Source of the DNA: Cytophagales bacterium
GTDB taxonomy: Bacteria > Bacteroidota > Bacteroidia > Cytophagales > 172606-1
Assembly: GCA_030448185.1 (NCBI GenBank)
Contig: JAUJNL010000080.1
Coordinates: forward strand, 1-32,370
Reading direction: 5' to 3'
Length of the DNA stretch: 32,370 bases
Shown: piece after piece, positions 10,301 to 17,954 of the stretch
Layout of the letters: every line of letters starts with the position of its first letter
Numbering within the stretch: the stretch's first letter is position 1
Program-made: the position numbers and the translations under genes
The notes under the pieces: generated by a model
What the model saw: the letters and a program-made list of their open reading frames with translations, nothing else
Databases searched by the model: none
Told to the model about the DNA's origin: nothing

Positions 10301-10519
10301 GCCACGCTGGGATATAATATACCTACTACCTTGGCTTCGAAAGTACGCATGCAATCAGCCCGGGTATATGCAGGGATACAAAACCTGTATACGTTCAGCA
10401 AGTACCTGGGGTATAATCCGGAGGTAAGCGGCTACGAAAACGCGCTGACGGCTGGCGTAGACTATGGTTCTTACCCGCTGGCCCGTACTTATACGATTGG
10501 TATTAATATTGGATTTTAA
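7357..10519 (+). pseudogene. SusC/RagA TonB-dependent transporter, frame-broken in 5' third
   Basis: The restored protein is about 1054 residues, normal for SusC. It starts MNHLYITVCSRARWLAVCCL (signal peptide), has a carboxypeptidase-D-like regulatory domain (VTITGTVKGENNESLPGVNV ... EGRYSLTAPDG), the SEVVVVGYGTQQKK segment, a plug (LKIRGLGSI, PLIVVDGQPL, DIEKMDVLKDASATAIYGSR) and a long beta-barrel ending in TYTIGINIGF. From 8470 to the stop the frame is open. Breaks lie near 7431 (A lost), 7772 (A lost), 7852, 7863, 8265, 8376 and 8470 (G gained), mostly in short base runs. No STN domain is present, so it is not an anti-sigma-coupled type. It imports an oligosaccharide or similar ligand across the outer membrane together with the SusD lipoprotein encoded 21 bases downstream. 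Confidence 0.9.
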
Positions 10520-10540
10520 GGAACAAATCCCTGCAACTTT

Positions 10541-12106
10541 ATGAAAGCAACATATATACTTTTGGCAAAGCTTATTCAGGTCCATTTTTGCTGTAAGCAA
10601 TTGATTTATAGACGCTATCCGACGTTCGACATCCGGAATCCGAAATCATTTGGGTACATTTTAACCCTTATCGCCGGATTGGGCCTTACTACTGGCTGCC
10701 AGGACAAGTTTCTGGAACTGAATCCGCAGTCTGACGCCAGTACGAATACTTTCTATAAAACAGCGTCTGACTTGAGTAATGCCTTGAGCGGTGCGTATGG
10801 CGCTTTGCAACTCAACGGGCAGTACGGACGATATTTTATCGTGGCCGAAATCCCTTCGGATGATACCTATCCGTCTTTATCGGGTTCAGTAACCGACCAG
10901 GACGAGTTCGACAAATTTTACCTGCGTACTACGAATCCTTTTCTGCTCTCCCGCTGGAATGAAGGATACATCGGAATTTACCGTTGTAACACCGTGGTTG
11001 ACCGCAGTGCGGAAATACCTATGAATGAGGATTTGAAGAAACGATACGTTGCGGAGGCTAAATTCCTGCGAGCCCTGATGTACTTTAACATGGTACGGGT
11101 TTTTGGTGATGTACCCCTTGTATTACAGGAAACGAAGAATTATATAGATGGTGAAAAAGGCTACAACTATGGCCGTAGCCCGGCAGCCGAAGTCTACGGA
11201 CAGATTATTACGGATCTGACCGAGGCTGAGCAGGTTCTGCCTCCTTCTTATCCAACAGCGGAAACTGGCCGGGCCACTTCCGGAGCAGCTAAAGCTTTGC
11301 TGGGTAAAGTCTACTTAACGCAGCGCAAGTACCCCGAGGCCGCCGCAAAGCTCAAAGAAGTAATAGGATCAGGGGTGTACGACTTACTGACTACCTACCC
11401 CGATGTATTCCGGGCCTCCAATAAAAACCATAAGGAATCCATTTTTGCCGTGCAGTATAAAAAGGGTAACATCGGTGAAGGGAGTCCTTTCGCCAGCCTG
11501 TTTGCTCCCGAAAACTCGGGTAATGCCGTTGTTCCATTCGGGGGAGATGGTAATAACCGCCCTAGTGTGGACCTGGAAAAAGCGTATGAGCCTGGCGACA
11601 CCATACGCAAAAACTTTTCCATGGCTACGGGTTACCGGAACACCAGCGGGCAAATAGTCTCTTATTACTTTACGAGGAAGTATAGTGACGTGCCCAATGT
11701 TAAGTATGATTCTGAAGATAATTTTCCGGTGATCCGTTATGCCGATGTGCTGCTTATGTATGCTGAAGCCTTAAATGAAATTGGCTACCAGGCCGGCGGC
11801 GAAGCCTTTGACTTACTTAACCGAATCCGGCGGCGGGTCGGACTTGCGGAAAAGACAGCTGCTGAAGTGCCCAGCCAGCTGTCTTTTCGGGAAGCCGTGG
11901 CGCAGGAACGCCGGGTAGAACTGGCCTTTGAAGGCCACCGATGGTTTGATTTGGTACGTACCGGCCAGGCATTACCGGTGCTGCGGGCTAAGGCAAGTCA
12001 GATTGGAATCAAAACGAACCTGACGGAAAACAACCTGATCTTTCCCGTGCCGCAGAGCCAGATTGATATCAATCCGGACAAAATCAAGCAAAACCCTGGA
12101 TATTAA
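10541..12106 (+). CDS. SusD/RagB surface glycan-binding lipoprotein
   Basis: A 521-residue SusD family protein. The lipobox is LGLTTGC (lipid cysteine at residue 53), followed by QDKFLELNPQSDAST, the usual start of mature SusD. TPR-rich helices follow (RYVAEAKFLRALMYFNMVRV, GRATSGAAKALLGKVYLTQ), and the C-terminal RagB signature is LLNRIRRRVGL and ERRVELAFEGHRWFDLVR, ending in the typical INPDKIKQNPGY. It caps the SusC barrel and binds the ligand at the cell surface. Odd point: about 36 polar or mixed residues precede the hydrophobic signal (FGYILTLIAGLGLTTGC). No other ATG lies close to the signal, so either the leader is unusually long or the start is altered by an indel or insertion. It is co-directional with SusC, 21 bases apart. 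Confidence 0.93.
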   Translation: MKATYILLAKLIQVHFCCKQLIYRRYPTFDIRNPKSFGYILTLIAGLGLTTGCQDKFLELNPQSDASTNTFYKTASDLSNALSGAYGALQLNGQYGRYFIVAEIPSDDTYPSLSGSVTDQDEFDKFYLRTTNPFLLSRWNEGYIGIYRCNTVVDRSAEIPMNEDLKKRYVAEAKFLRALMYFNMVRVFGDVPLVLQETKNYIDGEKGYNYGRSPAAEVYGQIITDLTEAEQVLPPSYPTAETGRATSGAAKALLGKVYLTQRKYPEAAAKLKEVIGSGVYDLLTTYPDVFRASNKNHKESIFAVQYKKGNIGEGSPFASLFAPENSGNAVVPFGGDGNNRPSVDLEKAYEPGDTIRKNFSMATGYRNTSGQIVSYYFTRKYSDVPNVKYDSEDNFPVIRYADVLLMYAEALNEIGYQAGGEAFDLLNRIRRRVGLAEKTAAEVPSQLSFREAVAQERRVELAFEGHRWFDLVRTGQALPVLRAKASQIGIKTNLTENNLIFPVPQSQIDINPDKIKQNPGY

Positions 12107-12124
12107 TCGAAAATCATTCGTAAT

Positions 12125-12346
12125 ATGAATCAAGATCAGCCCAATAATCCGTTGCATGGGAAGACCCTTGAGGCAATTATTAATCACCTGGTGAAACAGT
12201 ACGGCTGGGAAGAGTTAGGCTACCGGATTAATATCAGGTGCTTTAATGAGAATCCCAGCGTTAAATCAAGTTTGACCTTTTTGCGCAAAACGCCTTGGGC
12301 CCGCAAAAAAGTGGAAGATCTGTACCTGGAAAGCATCGAGCTGTAA
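12125..12346 (+). CDS. VF530 (DUF2132) family small protein
   Basis: A 73-residue protein that matches the VF530 family over its whole length: PLHGKTLEAIINHLVKQYGW, then EELGYRINIRCF and SVKSSLTFLRKTPWARKKVE. The family is a small helical, DNA-binding-like fold of unknown cellular role. The start ATG is 18 bases after the SusD stop, so it may be read through from susCD, but nothing links its function to glycan use. A perfect 19-bp hairpin follows. Confidence 0.9.
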   Translation: MNQDQPNNPLHGKTLEAIINHLVKQYGWEELGYRINIRCFNENPSVKSSLTFLRKTPWARKKVEDLYLESIEL

Positions 12347-12386
12347 GGAGACCTGCATACGGAGCCTATCTTTTTCAGAAGAATAA

Positions 12387-12429
12387 GGCCAAACAGCAAG
12401 GGAGCTCCACGCTCCCTTGCTGTTTGGCC
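12387..12429. terminator. Shared terminator hairpin, 19-bp stem
   Basis: Perfect inverted repeat: GGCCAAACAGCAAGGGAGC (12387-12405) with its complement at 12411-12429 and a 5-base loop. It sits between convergent genes (VF530, plus; small membrane protein, minus). T runs are weak on both sides. Confidence 0.75.
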
Positions 12430-12517
12430 AATTAGCAACTGTACTAAGCGACAAGAAACGGGTACTTCTCCTTATCTTGTCAAATTAATGCCGTTTACCT
12501 TATACTACCCTAGTAAC

Positions 12518-12739
12518 TTATGCCTCCGTTAGGAAATGCTTTCTGGCATCCAGTATTACCTTACCTATGGCGAGCGGAATTCCGAGTAACAGGATTCCTC
12601 CCAATACAACCAAGGCCATCTTATTGTATTGTAACCCGTATTTAACGATTTCAATGGCCCACATGTCAGCAAATGCTACCAGTGCCAGGATAATTAGTAC
12701 GAAAAGCGTAAGACCAATTTTAGTAAAAATGTTTTCCAT
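12518..12739 (-). CDS. Small two-helix membrane protein, unknown
   Basis: 73 residues with two clear transmembrane segments, about 7-28 (IGLTLFVLIILALVAFADMW) and 41-60 (MALVVLGGILLLGIPLAIGK), and a short charged C-terminus (LDARKHFLTEA). I do not recognise a family. The ATG at 12739 begins directly before the first helix. It is divergent from the BatA-like gene over a 113-base AT-rich region with inverted repeats, and convergent with VF530. Codon use is like the neighbours, so it is probably a real gene. Confidence 0.65.
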   Translation of the reverse strand: MENIFTKIGLTLFVLIILALVAFADMWAIEIVKYGLQYNKMALVVLGGILLLGIPLAIGKVILDARKHFLTEA

Positions 12740-12755
12740 ATTTTTCTTTTAAGTA

Positions 12756-12787
12756 ATTAATAGATTTACTATTAATACAATAAATCT
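12756..12787. promoter_or_regulatory. Overlapping inverted repeats, possible operator
   Basis: ATTAATAG (12756-12763) and CTATTAAT (12769-12776) form an 8-bp inverted repeat with a 5-base gap; AGATTTA (12762-12768) and TAAATCT (12781-12787) form a second that overlaps it. They lie in the divergent gap between the small membrane protein and the BatA-like gene. AT-rich chance is possible. Confidence 0.25.
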
Positions 12788-12852
12788 TACATAGGTAAAC
12801 AAAAGAAGTAGAATAGTATTTTATTAATTCCAACTGTGCATCAGCCTAACCT

Positions 12853-14388
12853 ATGTTTCAACTGCTGCAACCCCTGATGCTCTTTTCCCTGCTTGGGTTG
12901 GCAATACCGGTAGCTATCCACTTATGGAACCGCAAAAGGGGCCAACGCATCAAAGTAGGAAGCATTGCCCTGCTGAAAGAGACGCAAAGTAGGCGCATGA
13001 GCAGTATCCGGATGAACGAAGTAGGACTACTGTTGGTCCGGTGCTTACTGCTGGCTGTACTGGCACTCTTGCTGGCCGGTCCCCGATGGCTGACCACCCA
13101 AAACAAGAGGCGGACCTGGGTGCTGGTTAGTCCGGAATTACTGTCTGGCTTAGCCGATTCAACCGGACAGGTACGACGGGCTGTAGATACACTGTTAAAG
13201 TCAGGTAGTGAACTCCGTATGCTGACCAAAGATTTTCCGGCCTTTTCCCTGCAAAATATTCCTGTTCTCCGGGATACGGTTCAAGTGACATCTGAATACT
13301 GGTCCTTACTGCGAGAATTGGACTGGAAATTGCCTGCCCAGACCTCGGTGGTGCTGCTAACTGCTGAAAAATTACACGCCTTACGAGGATCGCGGCCCAC
13401 CGTGAACTTAGACGTACAATGGCTTACATTTGATGCTACAAGGGCTGCCAATCACCAGCTAGTAGATGCCTACCTAACTAGCACCGATAGTATCAGGGTA
13501 CAGATTGGTAAAAGCAGTTCCGAAGGAAATAGCTGTCAAACCCTAATCCTTCCGGTAAAGGCTGGTGTGTATCCGGCGGCGGATAACTCACTCAAACTTA
13601 CTAACCACAGTACCCAGTGGCAAGTTTCCCTGGCGGGTGGACCGGCTACTCCTGTTGATACCAATACTTATTCCTTAGCTATTTATGCTGGTAAAAATTT
13701 CGCGGAAGATGCCCGTTACGTAAGAGCAGCTTGTGAAGCCATTGCCCATTTTACGAAGCGGAAGATTACCATTGATTACATTACCAGTCAGACAACTACT
13801 CCTCGGCAATGTGACTGGCTCTTCTGGCTATCACGTGATTCATTGCCCAAGGTTTGGCTTACCCGTACCACAACTGTGCTAACCTATCCAACTAAGGCCG
13901 CTAACCATTTACCCGTAGAAAGCTCCTGGCTGCAACTGCCGCAGCCCCTTGCCCATCCGGTACGCTTATACCAGGGGTTTAGCGCTGATTTGGCTGGCGA
14001 AGCCATTTGGCGTGACGGATACGGGAGGCCTGTTTTAACGTTTTCGGAGAAAAATAAAGCCGGGGTTTACCGCTTCAGCAGCCGCTTCCACCCTGAATGG
14101 AATGATCTGGTGTGGCACGAGGCATTTCCGGAAGTATTACTTAGCTTGTTTAATAACCATCTCTGGCTGTCAGAAAAAAAGACTGTTAATCAATACGATC
14201 AGCGCCGGATTGATGTAGCACAGTTATTCCCACAAGGAAGGAGTAGCTCAATAAAAGAGTCTCGCCAGGTGCCAGACGTAAAGCCGTTACGTGAGCCTTT
14301 GTGGCTGCTGGCGTTAGTATTATTTGTAGCTGAGAGATGGGTAACGGGCCGGACCAGAAAACAAATTAGCCGAGAAATAGCCGTATGA
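12853..14388 (+). CDS. BatA N-terminal domain membrane protein
   Basis: 511 residues. The first ~80 are the BatA (aerotolerance regulator) N-terminal domain: FQLLQPLMLFSLLGLAIPVA as the first membrane helix, then HLWNRKRGQRIKVGSIALLK and a second helix at ~57-77 (LLLVRCLLLAVLALLLAGPR) closing with the typical AGPRW. The middle is a large, probably periplasmic region without a recognisable MIDAS motif, so it is not a full von Willebrand A BatA/BatB. A final helix near residues 478-496 precedes a basic tail. This architecture is common in Bacteroidota next to DUF4175 proteins, as here: its stop overlaps the next start (ATGA), indicating translational coupling and probably a joint complex. Biochemical role unknown. 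Confidence 0.85.
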   Translation: MFQLLQPLMLFSLLGLAIPVAIHLWNRKRGQRIKVGSIALLKETQSRRMSSIRMNEVGLLLVRCLLLAVLALLLAGPRWLTTQNKRRTWVLVSPELLSGLADSTGQVRRAVDTLLKSGSELRMLTKDFPAFSLQNIPVLRDTVQVTSEYWSLLRELDWKLPAQTSVVLLTAEKLHALRGSRPTVNLDVQWLTFDATRAANHQLVDAYLTSTDSIRVQIGKSSSEGNSCQTLILPVKAGVYPAADNSLKLTNHSTQWQVSLAGGPATPVDTNTYSLAIYAGKNFAEDARYVRAACEAIAHFTKRKITIDYITSQTTTPRQCDWLFWLSRDSLPKVWLTRTTTVLTYPTKAANHLPVESSWLQLPQPLAHPVRLYQGFSADLAGEAIWRDGYGRPVLTFSEKNKAGVYRFSSRFHPEWNDLVWHEAFPEVLLSLFNNHLWLSEKKTVNQYDQRRIDVAQLFPQGRSSSIKESRQVPDVKPLREPLWLLALVLFVAERWVTGRTRKQISREIAV

Positions 14389-16526
14389 ACCGGGAAGAAG
14401 GCATCCTTTTTTTGCGAAAGCTACGCCGCCGTTGGCAAATAGGCCGGACGGTCATGCTTGCTCTGCCGGCATTGGGAGCTGGTACCTTAGCCGCTAGCTT
14501 AGCTCATTCATGTATAAACAGCGTTTGGTTAGCGGGATTTGCGGTAGGATTGACCGTTTGGGGTAGTCTGGTTGGCCGGCATAAAATTTTTAGTATGGAC
14601 GAACGACAGATCGCCCAACACTTGGACCGGACCTTTCCCGAGTTGGAGGAAAGCACCACTTTAATGCTCAAGCCGGCCGAAGGGTTAACACTACTCGAAA
14701 GATTGCAAACCAACCGCCTCCTTTCCCGGTTAAGTCATATGCAATTGGAACGGGCTTTCCGTTTGCCGTGGCAGCATAATGTAAGCCGGCTGCTGGTATT
14801 AAGTCTGGCAGCGGTAGTTTTTGCCTGGATACCCTTATACAAAAGACAATTACCTGGACAAGCTTCTTTTTCCGCCCCGGCAGATACGATAGAGCGAAAA
14901 AAAACACCACTTATTCCTGAGGTAAAGTCATTGCGGGTGATTATTACACCTCCTGCTTATACCGGTAAACCCCGGCGGGATCAATCTTCTACGAATCTAA
15001 CTGTAGAAGCAGGGGCAAGGGTCGAGTGGCAAATTCAAACCAGTTCACCAGCCAGGCAGGTACAGGTAATTTTCAATGGGAGAAGAGCGGTTAAGCCACA
15101 AAAAGCAGCAGGGGGCTGGAAATTAAGTAACGTTTTCACGGCTAATGCCTTTTATCAGATTAAGGTAGAGGATAAGCTTTCTGATTATTATCGGATTGAA
15201 GTAATAGAAGACAAGCCACCGGTCATAAACGTAGTTACACCTCCATCTTATGTCCAGATTCCTTACGGCAAATCTACGGATGTACGGGTAAGTGTAAACG
15301 TAAAAGACGACTACCGTTTAACAAATACCCAATTGGTTGCAACCGTGACCAAGGGAACTGGCGAAGCCGTAAAGTTCCGGGAGGAGAAGCTGGCTTTTGA
15401 TTATGCTTTTGCCAAGTTGGGAAAAGAAGCTGCCTTGTCCCGCCTGCTTTCGTTGGCTAAAATGGGGATGGCCCCGGGTGATGAGCTGTATTTTTACGTA
15501 GAAGCAACCGATAATCACGCCCAGTCTTCCCGGTCCGATATGTTCATCATATCCCTGCAGGATACCGCGCAGGCTACCTTGGCTGAGGCCATGACGCTGG
15601 GAATTAATCCGGTGCCGGAGTATTTCCGCAGTCAGCGGCAAATAATTATTGATACCGAAAAACTGCTGAAGGAGCAATCTCGGATCAGGCAAGATGTATT
15701 CAGAGAGCGAAGTAATGGCATCGGTATTGACCAAAAGGTGCTGAGGCTGCGTTATGGCAAGTTTCTGGGGGAAGAGTTTGAGGACATGATCGGTGAGATT
15801 GCCGGCAAGGAAGAACTGATTGGGCAGGGTCACCATGATGGCGACGGGCATAATCATTCTCGGGACTTGCATGGCTTGGAGGCTTTTGTGCATAACCACG
15901 GTGAATCGGAAGAAGCCACTTTTCTGAAACCCGCCATTAAAACCAAACTGAAAGCTTGTCTTGCTCAGATGTGGGAGGCGGAGTTAAGGTTACGAACGTA
16001 CCAGCCTAAGGCCGCTTTACCCTACGAATACAGGGCGTTGAAATTGCTCAAAGAAGTACAGCAAAGTTCCCGGATGTACGTAGCAAAGACCGGTTTTGAG
16101 CTACCCCCTTTGAAGCCGCAGGAAAAACGGCTGACGGGTGAGCTGGATAAAATCATTGAGCCCGTACAAAAAAAGGAATGGGACACCAAAACGGATTTTC
16201 CAGGTATCCGGCGGGCTCAGCCACTGGTAAGTAAGCTCCGGGAAGGGAAACGGCTGACATCAGAGGAAATAAGGGCGCTGGAAAGCGCCGGTAACGAATT
16301 AAGTAATGAAGCTATTCGCCAGCCAGGTCGTTACTTAAGCGCATTAGGTGATTTGCGTAGGCTCATTGACGCCGCCGCAAAAGGCCAAAAGTTTGTCTCC
16401 TGCCAGACTTGCCTTGACACGGTAGAAAAAGCGTTTTGGTTAGTACTGCCTCCAGTCCAGAAGTCACCTGGCCTCCAGCAGCAAACCTCCGCTACGTTAG
16501 GGGAACTCTATCTGGAAAAATTGTAA
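14385..16526 (+). CDS. DUF4175 family membrane protein
   Basis: 713 residues. The N-terminus has two adjacent membrane helices (~23-40 and ~46-63) and a third at ~136-152. A large periplasmic part follows with beta-sandwich-like blocks (VIITPPAYTGKP, NVVTPPSYVQIPYGKS, VSVNVKDDYRLTNTQLVATV, FYVEATDNHAQSSRSD), the layout of DUF4175. The C-terminal third is helical and charged (AQMWEAELRLRTYQPKAALP). Unusual: a histidine cluster at residues 483-505 (seven His with Asp and Gly) suggests a metal-binding loop. Translation is coupled to the BatA-like gene by a 4-base overlap. No catalytic motif is visible. The gene is intact, in contrast with the frame-broken genes on either side. Confidence 0.85.
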   Translation: MNREEGILFLRKLRRRWQIGRTVMLALPALGAGTLAASLAHSCINSVWLAGFAVGLTVWGSLVGRHKIFSMDERQIAQHLDRTFPELEESTTLMLKPAEGLTLLERLQTNRLLSRLSHMQLERAFRLPWQHNVSRLLVLSLAAVVFAWIPLYKRQLPGQASFSAPADTIERKKTPLIPEVKSLRVIITPPAYTGKPRRDQSSTNLTVEAGARVEWQIQTSSPARQVQVIFNGRRAVKPQKAAGGWKLSNVFTANAFYQIKVEDKLSDYYRIEVIEDKPPVINVVTPPSYVQIPYGKSTDVRVSVNVKDDYRLTNTQLVATVTKGTGEAVKFREEKLAFDYAFAKLGKEAALSRLLSLAKMGMAPGDELYFYVEATDNHAQSSRSDMFIISLQDTAQATLAEAMTLGINPVPEYFRSQRQIIIDTEKLLKEQSRIRQDVFRERSNGIGIDQKVLRLRYGKFLGEEFEDMIGEIAGKEELIGQGHHDGDGHNHSRDLHGLEAFVHNHGESEEATFLKPAIKTKLKACLAQMWEAELRLRTYQPKAALPYEYRALKLLKEVQQSSRMYVAKTGFELPPLKPQEKRLTGELDKIIEPVQKKEWDTKTDFPGIRRAQPLVSKLREGKRLTSEEIRALESAGNELSNEAIRQPGRYLSALGDLRRLIDAAAKGQKFVSCQTCLDTVEKAFWLVLPPVQKSPGLQQQTSATLGELYLEKL

Positions 16527-16529
16527 AAT

Positions 16530-17675
16530 TCATTTACAGCGAATACGTTTTACCATTGAAATCAGGTAGTCACGGTTTCCCACTCCTGCACCCGGTTGGG
16601 TATCACTACCTGAAAAGTAGTGCCTTTTTCCCAGTATTGAATCAACTTTAATGGTACCGCCAATCCGGTTGAGGGCTTCGTGCAATATATAAAGGCCCAT
16701 GCCGGAACCGCTGTTTTCAGTCGTGGCCCGGAAAAACATGTTATATATATTAGCAAGATGTTCTTCTTCGATGCCTATACCGTTATCTTCAATGTTAATG
16801 AAGGCTTGTTTATGGGTAGTAATTACTTCAACAAACACAAATTTATTCGGCTCTTCGCGACGCTGGTACTTAATAGCGTTTGAGAACAGATTATTAAGAA
16901 TAGTCCGGATACGGAATGTATCGCCTACAAACTTTTCGGCCTGCTGAATCTGCACCCTGAAGTCAATTTCCCGTGAAAATTGGTAAAACTGGTAACTGTC
17001 AATTATTTCACTGACCAGGGACTCAAAATCAATTTCTTCCAGGTGTTCTTCAAATTGATTGTTCTTGTAATATTGAATAATGTTATTGATAAATACCTCC
17101 AGTTGCTTGACACTTCTTTCGATCAGTAACAGATATTCCCCGGTATTATTTTCTTCGCCTTCCATTTTGGCCAGGTCCAGCAGGCCCTGGATGGAACCCA
17201 AAGGGGCCTTCAGATCATGAGAGGCGCTGTACACAAAGCGGTTTAGTTCCTCATTCTTTTTAATTAACTCCGCATTCTTCTCCCGTAATTGCTTTCTTAC
17301 ATTGTAGACCTGAAACGCACTTTGAATGGCTGCTCTCAGGTCGTCTTCTTCCCAAGGCTTACGCAAATATCTAAAAATCTGGCCTTTATTAACTGCGTCT
17401 ACCAGATCCTCTACATCAGTGTACCCGGTAAGCAGAATCCGGACTATATCGGGGTAGTTTTCGAGGATAGATTCGAAGAATTGCACTCCGGTGATACCGG
17501 GCATTTTCTGGTCAGCAACAATTATATGGACATCGTGCTGTTCGAGCTGCCGCAAGCCCTCACTGGCTGAGTTGGCCAGGAAGACTTCAAACTCATGCCG
17601 GAAAGTGGCCTTAAAAACAGTAAGGTTCTGCAGCTCATCATCAATATATAAAACCCGGATATGTTCTTGGCTCAT
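16530..17675 (-). CDS. Response regulator-histidine kinase hybrid (REC-HisKA-HATPase)
   Basis: A receiver domain comes first: VLYIDDE (D12, D13), phospho-acceptor D55 in VADQKMPG, switch T83, K106 in RKPWEE. A short coiled coil leads to HisKA with H153 (SASHDLKAPLG), then HATPase with N266 (NNLFSNAIKY), DNGIGI (297-302) and GSGMGL (323-328). There is no membrane segment or signal, so it is cytosolic and probably takes phosphate from another kinase. The C-terminus is damaged: after DSILGK one extra A in a run near 16630 shifts the frame. Removing it gives GTTFQVVIPNRVQEWETVTT, the expected kinase end, with a stop at 16562. The protein as read therefore has ~30 wrong residues at its end. It lies 280 bases downstream of the 7TMR kinase gene and abuts DUF4175 (convergent). 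Confidence 0.9.
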   Translation of the reverse strand: MSQEHIRVLYIDDELQNLTVFKATFRHEFEVFLANSASEGLRQLEQHDVHIIVADQKMPGITGVQFFESILENYPDIVRILLTGYTDVEDLVDAVNKGQIFRYLRKPWEEDDLRAAIQSAFQVYNVRKQLREKNAELIKKNEELNRFVYSASHDLKAPLGSIQGLLDLAKMEGEENNTGEYLLLIERSVKQLEVFINNIIQYYKNNQFEEHLEEIDFESLVSEIIDSYQFYQFSREIDFRVQIQQAEKFVGDTFRIRTILNNLFSNAIKYQRREEPNKFVFVEVITTHKQAFINIEDNGIGIEEEHLANIYNMFFRATTENSGSGMGLYILHEALNRIGGTIKVDSILGKRHYFSGSDTQPGAGVGNRDYLISMVKRIRCK

Positions 17676-17844
17676 AAGAAATTCAGGACAAGATTAAATG
17701 CTGATCATCCATCAGAGGTTGAATGAAGAATAACAGACCCGGGCAGGCAAAAAGATATCAGCAGCTTCTTTGTAGTCTTCGGCATTTATTCCCTTTTGGG
17801 TGATAGAATAGTAAAAATAATTGATTGATAATCAGTTAGTTATA

Positions 17845-17883
17845 AAACTATTTAATTGTAAGTTCTTGATTGTCAAATAGTTT
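17845..17883. repeat. 9-bp inverted repeat in AT-rich gap upstream of the REC-kinase
   Basis: AAACTATTT (17845-17853) and AAATAGTTT (17875-17883) are exact inverted copies 21 bases apart, in the 279-base gap between the two kinase genes. It could be an operator or a promoter-proximal structure; the base composition makes chance plausible. The gap otherwise shows nothing recognisable. Confidence 0.3.
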
Positions 17884-17954
17884 AATATAAGTAAAATTAC
17901 CAATTTATCGCCCGAAAGGGAATAATCCCTAGTCCTTCTAGTACCCGGCAAGTA

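Noticed and set aside
16530..16561. A true longer C-terminus of the REC-kinase
   Set aside because: The last ~30 residues do not look like a kinase end, while the alternate frame one base away gives the expected GTTFQVVIPN; a single extra A is the better explanation.
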